Assembly: GCA_013054445.1 (NCBI GenBank) | Contig: JAAMPI010001362.1 | Coordinates: forward strand, 1 to 15,470 | Source: Cudoniella acicularis | Lineage: Eukaryota > Ascomycota > Leotiomycetes > Helotiales > Helotiaceae | Length of the DNA: 15,470 nt | Direction of reading: 5' to 3' | Shown: piece by piece, positions 7,819-15,470 of the stretch | How positions within the stretch are numbered: the stretch's first letter is position 1 | Layout: each line of letters opens with the position of its first letter | The notes under the pieces: generated by a model | The model's database searches: none | The model's input: the letters and a program-made list of their open reading frames with translations, nothing else | Told to the model about the DNA's origin: nothing | Position numbers and translations under genes: made by a program

Positions 7819-10043
7819 GACTCTCGAGCTTGAATCCTCCTTAGAAACTTCAATTTCGATGGGAACATCCTGGGTAGGGCTGTGGGATTGCGAGCAACAA
7901 GCCATCTTTTCGATTGTTAAGGAGGCCCCAGATGTAATAGCGGAGTCCCCATCTTCGGCATTATCATGTATTTCAGTAATCTTTTCCTCTGAGATCCCGC
8001 CTATGGCATCAATTCGATTCTCTACTGTCGTGTGAAGCGGTGTTTTTTTGTAGTCTTCCGCCAGGGCGTCGATATTTGCGCCTTTCTCTCGCAACAGACT
8101 TGCAGCTTTGCTTCCGCCGGAGACAATATCATCATGGTCGGCAACTTCTACTGCTGTCGATCTCCCACCCCTAGGTGCCAATTCTGGAATTGTTTCAACA
8201 TCGAATTGTTTTTCTGCTACCACTGAAGCTAGAATTAGCTTTTCCCCGTCAGCAACGTCGATGTTGCCTGTCTTGTAGTAATAAGCGACGAGATTCTCCG
8301 TCAAGGATGCTGGGCTGGGCAAAGATAATTCCTTTGCTCCAAGTGCATCGCGTATTTGGTGGAAGGTATTTCGAAGAGGGACCACGTAGGCTTCGCCGAG
8401 TGGATTCGATGCAACTACGTAGCCATAGATTTCTAGCGTCTCCTGGTTTACAACCAATGATCCGCAGTCGCCGTCTATCACACCTGGAAAGATACGGTCA
8501 GCCAAAGATTTTCTTCAGGGATTTGTAACTCACAGATAGATTCAGACAAAATTACGTTCCATGTTTGGCAAAGGCTTTCACCTAGTTTTCCTCCAATATA
8601 AGAGTTGCTATTAAGCATGACTCCCTTTCTTGTTCCGCTTGCTCCAGATATCATAAACACGAGAACTGCGCTTGCTTTAGGGGCTGCTGACATTTTAGTT
8701 AGGAACTTGGGATTGACGGGGTCATCTTCCGAGTAGAACGCGTTAGGTCGCTCGAAGTATCCATTATCAAAGCCGATTAAGGACCAGTCAAGGTATGGCG
8801 TTGAGGTATCTAAGTTGTGTGCGGGATCCACCTTGTAGCCGTTGATCGATGTGCCACGCTGTTCAACTAGCGCCTGGCCCGTAGCTACTTCCACATCAGG
8901 TCGTCCAGATGCTACTGATCCGTTATCTGAAGCCCTCTGGTAATTATCCATGTCTTCATATGCCACATCATCAACCCATGACCAGTCTACTTGATTTTCT
9001 TCCGTATCGCTTTCATCAAACAAGATGTTGGATTCTTTCTCAATCATTGGCTGTTCTTCCTCCTTCTGTTTGTTGAACAAGTGGTCCACAGTCAAGCCGT
9101 ATAATTTAGAATCCACACTAATAAGAAGACCTAGAGTCGAGGTACGATCACCATATCTCACTAATGATCCGCACATCGTGAGGAATGAATGGCTCTGAGC
9201 AATAACTTGGTCTATTGCGGATCTTCGCTGCGTGGGTGTAGTGGCTTCTCGCCAAAATACAACCTTGAAAGGTACTATGGCAGAAATAGGCACTTGTTGA
9301 TGAGGCTTGTTAGGTGTAAATGAGAATTTGTTTGCCACAGAAGCCTTTTCTAGTTGGTATTGTCGCCGAATGTGCCTGCTGTTCAACAGGGATCGCAGTT
9401 GCTTAAAAATAGCCTCTGTGCAGAAGACAATAATAGAGGCAACTGCATTTGACGGAGTACTTCCACATAAGCGCAGCTCATAGTTGATCCTCGAAGTGTG
9501 ATGTTTCAGAAATTTATGGACATCCACAGCCTGTTTGAAAAAATCGACTAGTTGTGGATAGCGCTCGTGGAATTCGGGGCTGATTGGTGCACGGGGATAG
9601 ATGTTCTGATCCGTACCAGGAACCCTTTTCACATCGGCAAAATCTGGGTAGGGAAGCTGAGAGCTCTGGCTCTGCTCTTCTGAAAATGCATTGAAAGTCC
9701 GATGTGAGTCTTGCGGCGTACTAAGATAATTTTCAGATGAGAAGTGAGGATGATCTTGCCTCGCTCCACTGCCTTCGGAACTGACAGTAGGGCAATAAGC
9801 TGTTGGTAGCTTTGGTGTGAAGGTTCGGGATTCAGAGAACTTTGATCTGGCAACGCTGTCGCTCCCTGAAATCGATTCTTGCCACACACCACGGAAACGG
9901 GGTATCGGCCGGTAGTTATTTGCATGATCTCTCCAACTGGATGATCGCTCAGGGAGATCTTGCGTCGGATCTTCTCGCTTTTCGGCGTGAATCTGGCTAC
10001 TGGACAGAGGCAGGCGTTCGACAACGAAAATCTCAGAGTTCAT
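6312..10043 (-). CDS. Protease-like/ankyrin/PNG1 fusion protein, 1,210 aa
   Basis: Three exons on the minus strand (10043-8534, 8483-7214, 7164-6312) form one uninterrupted frame. Residues 1 to ~160 are low-complexity, with many Ser, Pro and Gln. Residues ~290-560 form a chymotrypsin-fold protease-like domain, with His321 in GLTVDHLF, Asp419 in LDWSLI and GDCGS at 508-512. Residues ~628-661 resemble one decayed ankyrin repeat ([16 protein letters not shown]). Residues ~761-1150 are peptide:N-glycanase, a cytosolic enzyme that removes N-glycans from misfolded glycoproteins extracted from the ER. Its zinc cysteines are 941, 944, 973 and 978, and the catalytic triad is Cys1001, His1028, Asp1045, with the same 27- and 17-residue spacing as yeast Png1. 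ATG 10043 was chosen as the first in-frame ATG after an upstream stop. Two adjacent genes are an alternative, since PNG1 could start at internal Met726. Some filamentous-ascomycete PNG1 proteins are reported to lack deglycosylating activity, so enzyme activity is not assured. Confidence 0.82.
7165..7213 (-). other. Intron 2 of the fusion gene (49 bp), inside PNG1
   Basis: Minus-strand donor GTATGC, branch-like GCTAATT and acceptor AATTAG. Splicing joins DCVIRALLR to [14 protein letters not shown], restoring a contiguous PNG1 block that includes the first zinc cysteine pair. Unspliced reading stops 20 codons later. Confidence 0.9.
7960..10043 (-). other. Chymotrypsin-fold protease-like and ankyrin-remnant module
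   Basis: This is the upstream half of the fusion. The domain type is common in filamentous fungi as hypothetical proteins that usually continue into ankyrin repeats. The block [21 protein letters not shown] carries the His. A ~95-residue acidic insert (about 325-418) separates it from LDWSLI, which carries the Asp. The sequence DGDCGSLVV continues into YGYVVAS and AYVVPL. In GDCGS the cysteine sits where GDSGG proteases have the nucleophilic serine, so a cysteine nucleophile is possible. The ankyrin array expected next is reduced to one eroded repeat before PNG1 begins. Substrates are unknown. Confidence 0.75.
8484..8533 (-). other. Intron 1 of the fusion gene (50 bp)
   Basis: Minus-strand donor GTGAGT, branch site CTGACC and acceptor TTTCCAG. 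Splicing joins LSESI to CVIDGDCGS in frame, placing the nucleophile-position motif directly after the rest of the protease-like domain. The pairing is required to complete that domain. Confidence 0.88.
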
Positions 10044-10322
10044 TTTGTGAACGGGAAGGCCGAAGGACACGAAACATCGACTTTGACTTGGTGTCTATAA
10101 ACTCATGAAGTTCGATATCTTACCATCGATGAGTTCTACTGCTACGGTGGTGATAAATTCCAAAGTGGCGGAGTCGCAATTTAGTCTATACCGAAAGGTG
10201 GTCAACGACCGAAGCAGTGTAACCACGGTTTGGTCGAATAAGGGCCAGCTCACTCGACATATGTGATATTGGCGGGTTCGGGTGATGACGATGTAGGACG
10301 CGCGTTCTGGTTTGAGGCTGCG
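10044..10322 (-). promoter_or_regulatory. 5' leader/upstream region of the fusion gene
   Basis: No TATA element is evident. A 24-codon upstream frame starts at ATG 10260 and ends at 10186. Overlapping it, another minus-strand frame stays open from the retroelement edge at 10322 down to about 10096. It has an exon-like look (FRYRLNCDSATLEF) and is followed by a good GTAAGA donor at 10123-10118. I could not find an acceptor joining it in frame to the protease-like exon, so an upstream coding exon is only a possibility. The retroelement's LTR edge abuts this region. Confidence 0.4.
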
Positions 10323-10597
10323 TGTAACGTTCTGTTATCACGTGAGGTCTCGATATCACGTGAACGGGGTTTACTTAGCCTTAGAAGCGTCAAGCAGGTT
10401 CTGGTAGAGCGTTATCCTAATCAAGTGATGATATTAGAATATGAGTTGAGCACACGCTCTAACCTAGGAAAGCTATATGGCTATATAGGTAGTTTGATCA
10501 TGTGGAGTCTAGGAGTCCAAGAGTCCCGATGTCGAGGCGACTCCCCAGATCTAGGACTCTATCACGTGGTCTGGTCACATGATCCTGGGTCGTGACA
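10323..10597 (-). repeat. 3' LTR of the Gypsy element (candidate, 275 bp)
   Basis: Read on the minus strand it begins TGTCACG and ends CGTTACA, which are TG...CA termini forming an imperfect 7-bp inverted repeat. It directly follows a polypurine tract, as a 3' LTR should. It contains three CACGTG palindromes at 10339-10344, 10357-10362 and 10563-10568, two of them in the longer palindrome TCACGTGA. The partner LTR is outside the window, so the ends are inferred from structure and not from comparison. Unlike pol, it keeps many CpA and TpG dinucleotides. Confidence 0.65.
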
Positions 10598-10606
10598 CTA
10601 CTCCCT
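10598..10606 (-). other. Polypurine tract
   Basis: Minus-strand AGGGAGTAG lies immediately before the TGTCACG start of the 3' LTR. Such a tract primes plus-strand DNA synthesis in LTR retroelements. It fixes the element's orientation as minus, agreeing with the pol reading direction. One T interrupts the purines. Confidence 0.55.
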
Positions 10607-10683
10607 ATGTGGCCTAGCGTAGTCCCGTGCGCTACAAATATCCGGCCTCATCGTACGACCCTAGACACGTCATCACCCTGACG

Positions 10684-11259
10684 ATGCCTTCCGAGACGTC
10701 AGACAAAATCAGACAGCGGCTATCCCTCGCACGACACATCGAAGACTACGGCTCTACTATAGATCCTTGCTCGCGCTATACTAAAGAAAATATAAGATGT
10801 GTAGTGGAAAAGAAAAGGAGCGCCCGATGCGCAGGTTGTGTGAGGGCGAAGTGCCTATACGATACGAAGGTTCCTCTTTCGGATCTATAGGAATTAGAGG
10901 TACCGATAGAGGCAGACTAGGCCTTAATCCGCCGTTAACAGGAGAAGCTCCGCGAGGAGGAAGACGAAGCGATAGCGAAGATCCTTCGTCTTCGCAAACA
11001 ATAGGAGTTCCTTCGTGAAAGGGAAGGGGAGATGGCTAGTCGAGGGCTTCGCTATCTAGATGAGCTAGACGTAGCGGAGGAGACGGAAAGACAGTAGGCG
11101 GCGGGCGTCCTGGCTAAGGAACCTACGTCCTATAACGACGTAGACTAGGAGTAGCTCCTGATGGCTCCGTCTAGAGATACTCCTAAAATACTGTCGAGCT
11201 CCTAAGGTTCTTTCGCGGTTCCTAAGTATTGTCCGATTCTAGATAGTCTTTCTACTTAA
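10684..11259 (+). pseudogene. Opposite-strand cysteine-rich accessory ORF inside the Gypsy element
   Basis: A plus-strand frame of about 191 codons from ATG 10684, running against pol. The first 68 codons are intact: a charged helix-like start (SDKIRQRLSLARHIEDYG), then Cys29, Cys39, Cys49, Cys52 and Cys57, with Tyr32 and Tyr59 where TGC-to-TAC changes could have removed further cysteines. The spacing resembles a fungal zinc-binding cluster. The rest stays in one frame but carries TAG at 10888, 10918, 11002, 11095, 11146 and 11152 and TAA at 10936 and 11203. It reads as an acidic/basic coiled-coil-like region (EKLREEEDEAIAKILRLRK) followed by a Ser/Pro tail. Its last 77 bp overlap the antisense chromodomain end. 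Similar small Cys-rich ORFs occur near fungal retroelements as far as I recall. Function unknown; nucleic-acid binding is a guess. Confidence 0.7.
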
Positions 11260-11320
11260 CTAACTATTTCTAGGTTTTTCCGGCTTTCTTTTTTCTTAAT
11301 ATTGACTCGATATTATATAA
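11183..11320 (-). other. Chromodomain at the pol C-terminus
   Basis: The minus-strand frame reads LYNIESIL, then a basic stretch, then the KDYLESDNT block typical of chromodomains. The aromatic-cage Trp codons are now TAG (the LVK-stop-KDY and NT-stop-EP positions). In intact elements this domain binds methylated histone tails and directs insertion. It ends at TAG 11185-11183, which may be genuine or mutational. Confidence 0.75.
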
Positions 11321-11719
11321 CTTCCCGTTATTATTAGTCGAGGCCTCGAGGGTCGTGTCAACTAGCACTTTAGTAGGCGCTAGTTCGAGGAGGGATATAT
11401 AGAACATAGGATAGACTCTTATCCCCTTTAGTAGAGAGAGTTTATAGTTTAGGGGGCCTCGCTCCTCGCTAATACGGAATAGTCCGAGTTTCTTATAGTC
11501 GAGCTTACTACTCGGTCTTTTAGTTAAGATGTTTATACGGAGGAGATAAACTTTATCCCCCTTTTTTAGGGCAGGCTCCTAGCTACGCCGTTTGTTATAA
11601 TAGTCGGTATTTCGGTCCGTAATAAACCTTAGTTCTTCTACTAATACTTTATATACCTAAATCATCTCTATTACTAATAGCTTAGCACGTTTATTATCGA
11701 TTATTAATATCCCTAGTTC

Positions 11720-12640
11720 GCGATATACCGTTAGCTCGAATCTATAGTTCGTAAAGAATAGGGTGACACCCGTGGCTTTACTTGTTAATCTATAATAAGC
11801 TAGCTATACTAGCGGTAGAAGGGCGACCTAGTTATCCTGTTTCTAATCGTAGTAGTAGCGTAGGTAAGCTTCGATAACCTAGTTGTTCCGTTCGTTTCTT
11901 CTGTTAGTCTAGGGATAGAAGGCCGTACTAAGGTTCCTCTTTACTCTTAGAGACGTTATTAGGGCAGTCTAAAACTTTAACGTAAAGAGTTTGTCTCGGT
12001 CGGAATATATTTCTTTTAGTAGGCCGTAGTTCGTAACGACTACTACTAGGAAAGTATACGACAGTTCTTCTATAATACTAGATTCTTAGTATAGAAGGTA
12101 AATACCGTACTTAGTGAGTCTGTCTATAATCACCAGGATCGAGTCGTACTTAACCTATATTATAAGGTCTCTTGACTTTAGTAGTTTGATAATAAAGTCT
12201 TATAATATCGACTCTTAAGGTCTAGCGGATATCCTTCCGGTTTATATTCGTCCGTACGGTAAGTGCCTCGACGATTTGTTTTATAGACACTTATAATATT
12301 CTATAACGATCCGTTCGACTTCTTTCTTTATTCTAGGGAACTAGTAGTTCCTTAACAGTCAGAAGTAGGTCCTTCTAACGTCTTAGTGTCCGTAGGCTAG
12401 CAACGCGTGTTATTCCGTGATAAATTCTTCTTAAACAGCTTCTAATAAGAAGATCTTATTGTTCTCGTTATATAAGAATAGGTAGATTCTAGCGTTTTTT
12501 TAGTAGATCCCGAGTTTGTCGATCTTATCTAATATAAGTCGTAAGCCGGCTTCCTAGATTTTAACTACCTATAGATCGTCCGTTCGTTCGGCGATAGCTA
12601 CCTCCTTTATAGCCGGTACGAGGAGATCATCTTCNTATTT
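11720..12640 (-). other. Integrase region of pol
   Basis: The catalytic D,D,E residues are still visible. Asp at 12199-12197 begins DFIIKL. Asp at 12001-11999 is in SDRDKLF. Glu at 11893-11891 is in the NER motif, with exactly 35 residues between the last two, as in retroviral-type integrases. The intervening VIIDRLTKYG motif and the GPLNYKL-type C-terminal region also fit. TAG codons interrupt it at several former Gln and Trp positions. Confidence 0.85.
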
Positions 12641-12659
12641 AAGTAGTNCTGTCTCTTAG

Positions 12660-13990
12660 TAGACCTTATCGCTCTCGTATCCTAGTTTNCTANTTAGGGC
12701 GTCGGCCNTTAGATTGTCCTTNCCGGGGACGTGTTTNATCACGATATTAAAGTGCGATAGTTTCTTAGCCTATCTCGCGAGNCGTCGATTCTNTANNACC
12801 TTCGTAGTAGTAAAGGTTCGAAGATTAGTATAGTCGCTAANGATAGTAGTCGGAAACAGNGCTCCTTAAAGNTAAACCTTNTAATAATCGANGGCNTTAA
12901 TAATCGCGAGTAATTCNTTTTCGTAGATNTCGTAGTTNTANTCGNCNNGAGANAACTTCTACGANAAGTAGGCGATAGGGTAGGTTCTTCNGTCGTCTGA
13001 TTTTTATAGGTAGACTANNCCGANATACGTGTCGGATACGTNATATTNGACCGTNNTTTNNCGGTCNNNTAGNTACGATTTNANGATAGGTTCTCTCTCG
13101 AATCGTCNTTTAAGATCCGTAAAGGCTTATATATATTTTANGTNATCCTTAAAGTTCTATATAACTCNTTTANNGGTAAGGTTTGTTAGTGGTTCGGCGA
13201 NCTTANTATAGTCCTTAATAAACATTNNNTAGAAGTTANNNAATCNTANGAATNACTAGATATCCTTTATANTCTCGNGANGATCTTAGTTTCTAACCGC
13301 TTCGCTTTTTTCNNGGTCGATACTTAGTTCNCNTAGACGAATCACGTGTCCGAGGAANAGGACCTAGTTNACTCCGAATCGGCANTTCGATAGCTTTAGT
13401 CGTAAGTNAACTTTGTCTAAGGCTTCTAGGACTTTAANGACGTGTCCTTCGTAGTCCTCTTCTCGTTNNGAATAAACGANGATATCGTTAAGATAGTAGA
13501 TAACGAAGTATCTAANGTATTTAACNAGGATCGCGTTGTTTTGCCGNTANTANNTTACNNGTACGTTAGTTAGCCCGAAANGTATTATCGTATATTCNTA
13601 GAGTCNTAANGGTAATAAAAAACGCGATAAAGAACTCNTATCCNNNTTTAATCCTAATTAAGTTAAATAAGTTCCGCTAATNAAGCTTCGTAAATATAAT
13701 AGCTCTTACGAGCTTGTCGCGGAGATATTATATAGATAGTATCGGATAAACGTCTCGTATTATAATACTATTTAGGTCGCGATAGTCTACGTAAGGTCTT
13801 TTTAAAGGATCTCCTTTCTTATATACTAGTACTATATTCGATACGTACGGCGATTTTGACTTCTAGACCTAGCCCTTTTTAGAGGCCGTAACCACGTATT
13901 CCTCGAGCGTCTTTAGGGTTCGTAGGTTAAAGTTCCGAAGTTTCTATAAGGGTAGTACCTTACCTTCCCTTAGGTTGATTTTATAGTCCT
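12660..13990 (-). other. Reverse transcriptase and RNase H regions of pol
   Basis: The active-site box reads YLNDI at 13498-13481, where YLDDI is expected. The first catalytic Asp codon has become AAC, so the enzyme would be dead even without stops. The RT entry region (KINLREGK, about 13980-13960) and the RNase H C-terminal motif HVPGKDN (about 12733-12713) frame the region. Numerous single N bases fall here. Confidence 0.82.
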
Positions 13991-14199
13991 AGGGTTAGTA
14001 TTCGGGTAAAGCTCTAAAGTCTTACGGATCGTCGAATAGCCTAGCGAACTTCTTATACTATACCGGGATTTCCGTCGGTAAGAGACCGTCTATATTAACT
14101 AGTCTAGGCGCTCTTCCGGAGGTTACGCCTACCTCGCGATAGCCTAAGAGTTAATTACTACTATATTCGTAGCGTTTAAAGGTGATTAATCTTTTTACC

Positions 14200-14500
14200 T
14201 AATCGATGTTTAGGTTATATTATCGGATCTAGGGAATCTCTAAGATTATTTTATATCGACTAATAGGTATTAGATCGAAAGACAACTGTTTAGTATACCC
14301 GTTCGATATTCGTAAAGTATTTATAATAGTTTGCCTTTAGACCTATCCGTCCGTTCCCGTATTCTTGTCTCCTAGTAGTCTTAATTAATAAGGGGCAGTT
14401 TTAGTTTTAGTCTATAGTCTATACTTTTAGACGAGTTTTAGATTAATAAAATTGTCTTCGGCCCCGGAGTCGATTAAGGCTTTTACTCGTTTTCTCCTAT
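14200..14500 (-). other. Retroviral-type aspartic protease region
   Basis: Minus-strand ALIDSGAEDNFI has the aspartic-protease active-site triplet DSG, with Asp at 14471-14469. The following DLIPISRYKIIL block and YNLNID motif match the Gypsy protease tail. Several TAG codons interrupt it. Confidence 0.8.
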
Positions 14501-15470
14501 ATTAGAGCCAGACACTTAGTTATATACCGCTATTACTAGCTATAGCGGCTAATTCTCTTTCTAAACCAGGTTTATTAAGAGATCTCGTAAGGGAGGTCGC
14601 CTATTCTCGGCTTAGGCGAACTTCTTCTTCGTTATCGGTTCCGTATCTAGTTTCTTCGATAATATAGTTCTAAGTATAATTTTCCTATCGTCTAGTGATC
14701 CCGTAGGATCTAGTAGTCTATCCTAGGAATCGGTATAGCGTATTTAGTTAAAGTTCTCTTTCTTAGAAACGATAGTCGAATCTTAGGCTTTCTTTTACGA
14801 GTTCGAGGAAGTTTTCTTAGCGCTATACCCTATACGTTAGTCTTTAGTATTAAATTTCCTAGACTTGGTCAGGGCGTAGGGCCGCTACTAACTAGGGTAG
14901 ATAGTTTAGGGGTAGGAGGGCGATAAAGACAATATAGTCGTCGCTCGGGCTATTTTAGTATATATATAATTAAAAAGATATTTAACGCGAGTCCTAATAG
15001 TTAACCTAAAATGACTCTCCTATCGTAGGTTCCTTTCTTAACCGGTATGTTTCTACGAAGTACCCTTTTATATATAGGACATCGTCGTTGTTTTCTAGAT
15101 CTAGGTCTACGAATATCTATCGACGACACCGTCCCTCGAGTCCTACGTAGATCTAATGTTCTTCTAGTGCTAGTAAAGGGTCCTACGGCCTGTCGCCTTC
15201 GGGTTCCGGTTTATCTAGGGCTTCCGAAGTAGAGTCCGATGACTCGTCGCTCCCTCTATTATACCGGAAGTTAGCTTCTTCGATAAAGGCGTCCGTAAAG
15301 GGCGATACCTCGCCGTTGGTATCTTCTACCCGATTAAGGATTACTTAGATCCGTTCTAAGGAGCGTTCTCGGGGAAGGTCCGTAACTGACCGTTCTATAA
15401 GTCCTACTTCTCGTCCTTAGCCACGCCTCTACCGCGGCCTCTTCCTCTGCCCTAAATGTTCCTCGTCCTC
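14501..15470 (-). other. Degraded gag/nucleocapsid region, incomplete
   Basis: By position this should be the C-terminal part of gag, but it is too mutated for me to identify a CCHC zinc knuckle or capsid motif. A Lys/Ser-rich stretch on the minus strand between about 14860 and 14600 fits a gag tail. The open frame at 15047-15232 on + is a by-product. Gag's start and the 5' LTR are not in the window. Confidence 0.5.

Larger units (their letters stand above)
10323..15470 (-). mobile_element. Gypsy-type LTR retrotransposon, RIP-degraded, 5' part outside window
   Basis: A minus-strand element bounded on the left by a 3' LTR and polypurine tract, and running off the right edge before its gag start and 5' LTR. 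The order protease, reverse transcriptase, RNase H, integrase, chromodomain is that of chromodomain-bearing Gypsy elements (chromoviruses), which steer insertion through chromatin marks. Coding is destroyed by dozens of TAG and TAA codons, and replacements such as Pro to Leu, His to Tyr, Ala to Thr/Val and Asp to Asn are what CpA-to-TpA changes on both strands produce. CpA and TpG are almost absent in long stretches (none in 12001-12060 or 13741-13800), while CpG remains frequent. That is the RIP signature. The element is not autonomous. Confidence 0.88.
11183..15470 (-). pseudogene. pol: Gypsy gag-pol remnant (protease to chromodomain)
   Basis: One degraded polyprotein frame. From the reverse transcriptase active site (13481) to the putative end (TAG at 11185-11183) the recognisable motifs all share one frame over 2.3 kb. 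Decay there was by substitution, not by insertion or deletion. Protease and the N-terminal part of reverse transcriptase lie in a second frame, so one shift occurs between about 13500 and 13980, near ambiguous bases. The reading frame is littered with TAG codons at positions where the family has Gln or Trp. No functional product is expected. Confidence 0.88.

Noticed and set aside
7165..8505. 446-codon minus-strand frame as a separate gene starting at ATG 8505
   Set aside because: Its first seven codons lie in the 50-bp intron 8484-8533, and its last codons lie in the intron 7165-7213. It is the middle exon of the fusion gene.
8478..10070. Start at 10070 for the protease-like exon
   Set aside because: The codon is GTG, which nuclear fungal genes rarely use. 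The next in-frame ATG, 10043, is preferred, and the frame is closed by a TAG a little upstream.
10186..10260. 24-codon frame (ATG 10260) as a gene
   Set aside because: Too short and overlapped by another open frame. At most an upstream ORF in the leader.
13029..13211. Plus-strand frame with many undefined residues
   Set aside because: Stops are hidden by N bases, and it lies antisense to reverse transcriptase/RNase H.
1..15470. CRISPR array, tRNA or rRNA gene
   Set aside because: No regularly spaced repeats, no tRNA B-box arms and no conserved rRNA segments were seen, and the window is fungal.

Overview
The window looks like nuclear DNA of a filamentous ascomycete (Pezizomycotina). Evidence: 49-80 bp introns with GT...AG ends and CTGAC/CTAAC branch sites, a secreted class II haem peroxidase, a filamentous-fungus style peptide:N-glycanase (PNG1), a fungal chymotrypsin-fold domain with a GDCGS motif, and a Gypsy retroelement mutated in the CpA-to-TpA manner of repeat-induced point mutation (RIP). 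I cannot name the species.

Layout. 1-975: A/T-rich, no gene. 976-1974 (+): broken gene of the fungal sulfotransferase-like P-loop family, with two nonsense codons and a frameshift. 1975-3960: no supportable gene. 4105-5326 (+): intact three-exon secreted class II peroxidase. 5327-6311: spacer between convergent genes. 6312-10043 (-): a three-exon reading frame of 1,210 codons joining a chymotrypsin-fold protease-like domain and an ankyrin-like remnant to a complete PNG1. 10044-10322: leader of that gene. 10323-15470: the 3' part of a Gypsy element on the minus strand, whose 5' LTR and most of gag lie beyond the right edge.

The retroelement reads, from right to left: degraded gag/NC, protease, reverse transcriptase, RNase H, integrase, chromodomain, polypurine tract and 3' LTR. 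Between the chromodomain and the polypurine tract lies a second, oppositely oriented (+) reading frame for a cysteine-rich, then charged, protein. Its 3' end overlaps the antisense end of pol. RIP-type damage is heavy across pol but light in the LTR and the first 200 bp of the opposite-strand frame.

The two observations most worth following are the protease-like/ankyrin/PNG1 fusion and the opposite-strand accessory frame inside the retroelement. The element ends about 280 bp upstream of the fusion gene's start codon and may have replaced part of its promoter or leader.
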